Shown: piece by piece, positions 62,106 to 64,000 of the stretch
Position numbering within the stretch: the stretch's first letter is position 1
Layout of the letters: every line of letters starts with the position of its first letter
Assembly: GCF_900890705.1 (NCBI RefSeq)
Contig: NZ_CAAHFH010000001.1
Span: forward strand, 186,001-250,000
DNA length: 64,000 nt
Direction of reading: 5' to 3'
Source of the DNA: Pontiella sulfatireligans
GTDB lineage: Bacteria > Verrucomicrobiota > Kiritimatiellia > Kiritimatiellales > Pontiellaceae
Position numbers and translations under genes: made by a program
The notes under the pieces: generated by a model
What the model was told of the DNA's origin: nothing
The model's input: only the letters and a program-made list of their open reading frames with translations
Databases searched by the model: none

Positions 62106-62930
62106 ATGAAAAGACACATGAAATCAGTATTGGGCGTAATGGCCTGTCTGACGGCAGTCGTAACGCAGGCGGCTTTGGTTCCGCCTTCCGGTCTATCTTC
62201 GTTTGCGGACTGGAATTTCGACAACACCGGAGTTGGCGGTGTGGATTCTGCTACGACAGGAACCGATTGGGCGACAAAAACGCCAGCGACGGCCTCACCG
62301 GCGTTCACGATCGTGACTATCGGATCCGATGCTGCGTCGGAGTTTGATGTTAATGAAGGAAAAAGTCGCTTACAGGTGATTGGCAGATCAGATGGAGTTA
62401 CTGACGGTACTACGGATGGCTATTTGTCATTCGGGAGCAGTTCCAAGGGATTTGTGTCGGCTCAGGTTGGTGTGAATTCAGGAACCTCGTTTACATCAGG
62501 GATGATTTCTCTTGTAAATGTTAGCGGAACAACCATTACGCCCCTACTTCAATTCGTACTCAACGGTAAGCAAGATAATGCCGGAAATACTATTGTGACA
62601 GGGGACGGTTCGACGCTTTATGCCGGGTTGTGGGAGGATGTATTCAATACTGTTCAGTTTAGCTGGGAGGATGGCGTTGGTAGTGTTTTTGTTGATACAA
62701 CCGGGAATGGTGCTAACGGTGGAGAGACTACGGTGAGCAATGCATCTTTCTTATCAGCTCTCACTCCGAATGCCATATACTTCGAAGCAGGCGGTGGCAC
62801 TGCAACCAATTCGCGTAGAATGTATCTCGATGAGCTTGCGGTACAGATGATTCCCGAACCCGCCACGCTGGGCTTGGTTGCGGTATTCGGCGGAGCGGTT
62901 CTCTTCATTCGCCGGTGTTTTATGATGTAG
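62106..62930 (+). CDS. PEP-CTERM sorting-domain protein
   Basis: 274 residues from ATG 62106, 7 bp after AAAGGAG; ATG 62100 is too close to the RBS. Signal peptide KSVLGVMACLTAVVTQAA. The middle is a Gly/Ser/Thr-rich beta-sandwich-like domain of low charge (DWNFDNTGVGGVDSATTGTD; QVGVNSGTSFTSGMISLVNV; FEAGGGTATNSRRMYLDELA). The C-terminus has the sorting signal: IPEPATLGLVAVFGGAVLFI followed by RRCF. Exosortase recognises this signal. The protein is probably surface-displayed or placed in the exopolysaccharide. No exosortase gene is in the window. Confidence 0.9.
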   Translation: MKRHMKSVLGVMACLTAVVTQAALVPPSGLSSFADWNFDNTGVGGVDSATTGTDWATKTPATASPAFTIVTIGSDAASEFDVNEGKSRLQVIGRSDGVTDGTTDGYLSFGSSSKGFVSAQVGVNSGTSFTSGMISLVNVSGTTITPLLQFVLNGKQDNAGNTIVTGDGSTLYAGLWEDVFNTVQFSWEDGVGSVFVDTTGNGANGGETTVSNASFLSALTPNAIYFEAGGGTATNSRRMYLDELAVQMIPEPATLGLVAVFGGAVLFIRRCFMM

Positions 62931-62971
62931 ATTCGTTCGTCATCATCTCTTGAAAAAAATGAGGTTCTCCG

Positions 62972-63008
62972 GGCGGTCGTGGCATTAGTTCCATGACCGC
63001 CTTTTTTT
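62972..63008 (+). terminator. intrinsic terminator after the PEP-CTERM gene
   Basis: GGCGGTCGTGG pairs with CCATGACCGCC (one G-T pair) around CATTAGTT, followed by seven T (63002-63008). It lies ~42 bp after the stop codon of the PEP-CTERM gene. Confidence 0.9.
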
Positions 63009-63100
63009 GATATCAGGTGCGGAGGAAGTATAATTATTTCGTAAACGCCTCTTCTTTCACCCCGTAGTCAGCTCCGGCAAAGCCTGATAATTTGTCAGGC

Positions 63101-63430
63101 ATGGATACGAATGAAAACAATGTGTCGGGGCGGGCTTCCTATACGGAGGAAGAACGCCGGGAACTGATCGAGGAGTTTAATTCAGCGGGGCTGACCCAGG
63201 CGGCGTTTTGCCGGGAATGGAGCATCAACCCGAAAACGCTGGCCCGTTGGCTGCGAATTGAACGTCAGGAATCTGAGGTTGCTTTTTGCGAGGTGGAAGT
63301 TCAGCCCGGACCTCCTGAGATAGATGAACTGAAGATCTTTCTGCCGAACGGGATTGAGGTTCAGCTTCCAATTCCGTCACTGAATGAACTCGGTATGGTT
63401 CTGCGGGAGGCTGCCGGATGTTTGGATTAA
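63101..63430 (+). CDS. tnpA: IS66 accessory protein TnpA, copy 2
   Basis: Identical in protein sequence to 13916-14245: helix-turn-helix segment TQAAFCREWSINPKTLARWL and a C-terminal FLPNGIEVQLPIPSLNEL. It overlaps tnpB by 13 bp as in copy 1. Confidence 0.9.
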   Translation: MDTNENNVSGRASYTEEERRELIEEFNSAGLTQAAFCREWSINPKTLARWLRIERQESEVAFCEVEVQPGPPEIDELKIFLPNGIEVQLPIPSLNELGMVLREAAGCLD

Positions 63431-63756
63431 GTAATTCAATCCGGGTATTTCTGGCGGTTGAGCCGGTGGATCTGCGTAAGAGCTTCAACGGATTGCACTG
63501 TGTAGTGCAGGATAGGTTAAATGAAGATCCGTGTTCGGGCACATTGTTTGTGTTTACGAACCGACGGAAAAACCGGATCAAGACGCTGTACTGGGATGGT
63601 ACCGGCATGTGGGTTGCTATCAAGCGGCTTGAAAAGGGCTGTTTCAGTTGGCCTCAAGGCGTTGGCGCAGATGAAAAGCTTAGTCTTGCTCCGGAAGCGC
63701 TGGCCCTGCTGCTCGATGGAGTTGATCTAAAACAAGGCTCGCTCAAACCTTGGTAA
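63418..63756 (+). CDS. tnpB: IS66 accessory protein TnpB, copy 2 (three residues shorter)
   Basis: 112 residues, identical to copy 1 up to GSLKPW, then TAA (63754-63756), where copy 1 reads YQR before TGA. One base change (TAT to TAA) makes the earlier stop. TnpB signatures LFVFTNRRKNRIKTLYWDGT are intact. Confidence 0.92.
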   Translation: MFGLSNSIRVFLAVEPVDLRKSFNGLHCVVQDRLNEDPCSGTLFVFTNRRKNRIKTLYWDGTGMWVAIKRLEKGCFSWPQGVGADEKLSLAPEALALLLDGVDLKQGSLKPW

Positions 63757-63820
63757 CAGCGCCTATTTTTTTTGCATTTTCCATTAGGGTGGTGCCGCAT
63801 TTTCAACCTTTTTTGGTATA

Positions 63821-64000
63821 ATGTACGGCATGAATTTTAACCGGGAAAATTTTGATCTGATGGTAAAGGAGCGGACGTCTCTGAATGCCGAAAACACTCA
63901 GCTCAAAACCGAAGTTAAACTGCTTAATGAGAAAGTTCAGTATCTGCTGAAAAAACTGTTCGGGCGCAGTTCCGAAAAGTTAAGCCCGGATCAGATGGAA
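63821..64000 (+). CDS. tnpC: IS66 transposase TnpC, copy 2 (N-terminal part)
   Basis: Only the first 60 codons lie in the window. They match copy 1 exactly: MYGMNFNRENFDLMVKERTS, then the leucine-zipper-like coil ending in LLKKLFGRSSEKLSPDQME. The catalytic domain lies beyond the window. Confidence 0.9.
   Translation, partial: MYGMNFNRENFDLMVKERTSLNAENTQLKTEVKLLNEKVQYLLKKLFGRSSEKLSPDQME

Larger units (their letters stand above)
63041..64000 (+). mobile_element. IS66-family insertion sequence, copy 2 (right end outside window)
   Basis: Starts with GTAAACGCCTCTTCTTTCAC exactly like copy 1 at 13856, in the same orientation and with no length differences over the 960 bases seen (constant offset 49185). 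The 8 bases before it (ATTATTTC, 63033-63040) should recur after its right end if it inserted normally. Differences from copy 1 cluster in the tnpB-tnpC junction (63750-63815). Confidence 0.93.

Noticed and set aside
1..64000. tRNA genes or att sites next to the mobile elements
   Set aside because: I found no cloverleaf-like segment with a TTCRANNC box in a suitable context, nor direct repeats typical of integrase sites; a tRNA scan would be needed to be sure.

Overview
The window looks like part of a chromosome from a marine, polysaccharide-degrading, Gram-negative bacterium of the PVC group, most plausibly a Kiritimatiellota member resembling Pontiella. This is inferred from many S1 sulfatases beside beta-helix proteins, a GH110-like enzyme, a PEP-CTERM protein, a lipid A-type acyltransferase and many short palindromic repeats. 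There is no rRNA and I recognise no tRNA or CRISPR array.

Layout. 1-11281 is a forward-strand polysaccharide-utilisation operon: the end of a propeller protein, a beta-helix protein, a GH2, a GH110-like protein, two sulfatases and a GH43-like propeller enzyme, nearly all with signal peptides. 11282-18884 is a scarred region. An intact IS1182-family element and an intact IS66-family element sit among remnants of IS256, IS1595 and other elements. The IS66 copy splits a sulfatase gene, which is also cut off at its far end, and a beta-helix gene is truncated. 18885-28505 is housekeeping: mutM, ahpC, a PLD-like protein, an AI-2E family permease, nadC, coaX, an exported unknown, a PGPGW membrane protein and an ABC-F ATPase, with a candidate structured RNA just after the ABC-F stop codon. 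28679-34725 holds a RimK-type cluster (aspartic-protease-like, RimK ATP-grasp, AspA/AstE-like hydrolase) flanked by two paralogous two-helix membrane proteins, one translationally coupled to a GAF-containing PtsP. 34981-35487 is a truncated DUF21 membrane protein. 35610-42996 is a type I restriction-modification locus (order R, AlbA-type ATPase, S, M on the minus strand). LapA-like and CorA genes follow.

45337-51064 is a four-gene operon: a GT4 glycosyltransferase fused to an alpha/alpha-barrel-like domain, a second GT4, and two different GH130 proteins. It reads as a self-contained system for making and breaking a mannoside. 51082-53036 is an acyltransferase plus MGDG-synthase-like glycosyltransferase pair. 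53140-55187 is a second scar with a broken transposase, an oxidoreductase remnant, a PEP-CTERM-type leader and an acetylxylan esterase end. 55184-61914 is a tightly overlapping operon (DUF4955-like, sulfatase, DUF4955-like, sulfatase, DUF1961-like). 62106-62930 is a PEP-CTERM protein, and a second IS66 copy runs off the end.

The most interesting signals are: (a) the GT4/GT4/GH130/GH130 operon; (b) paired 22-bp-spaced direct repeats upstream of both the 54490 and 62106 genes, a candidate shared operator; (c) the three-way-junction RNA at 26575-26680; (d) the RimK cluster with duplicated membrane partners and PtsP coupling; and (e) a genomic palindromic repeat that appears to have entered the ABC-F coding sequence in frame.
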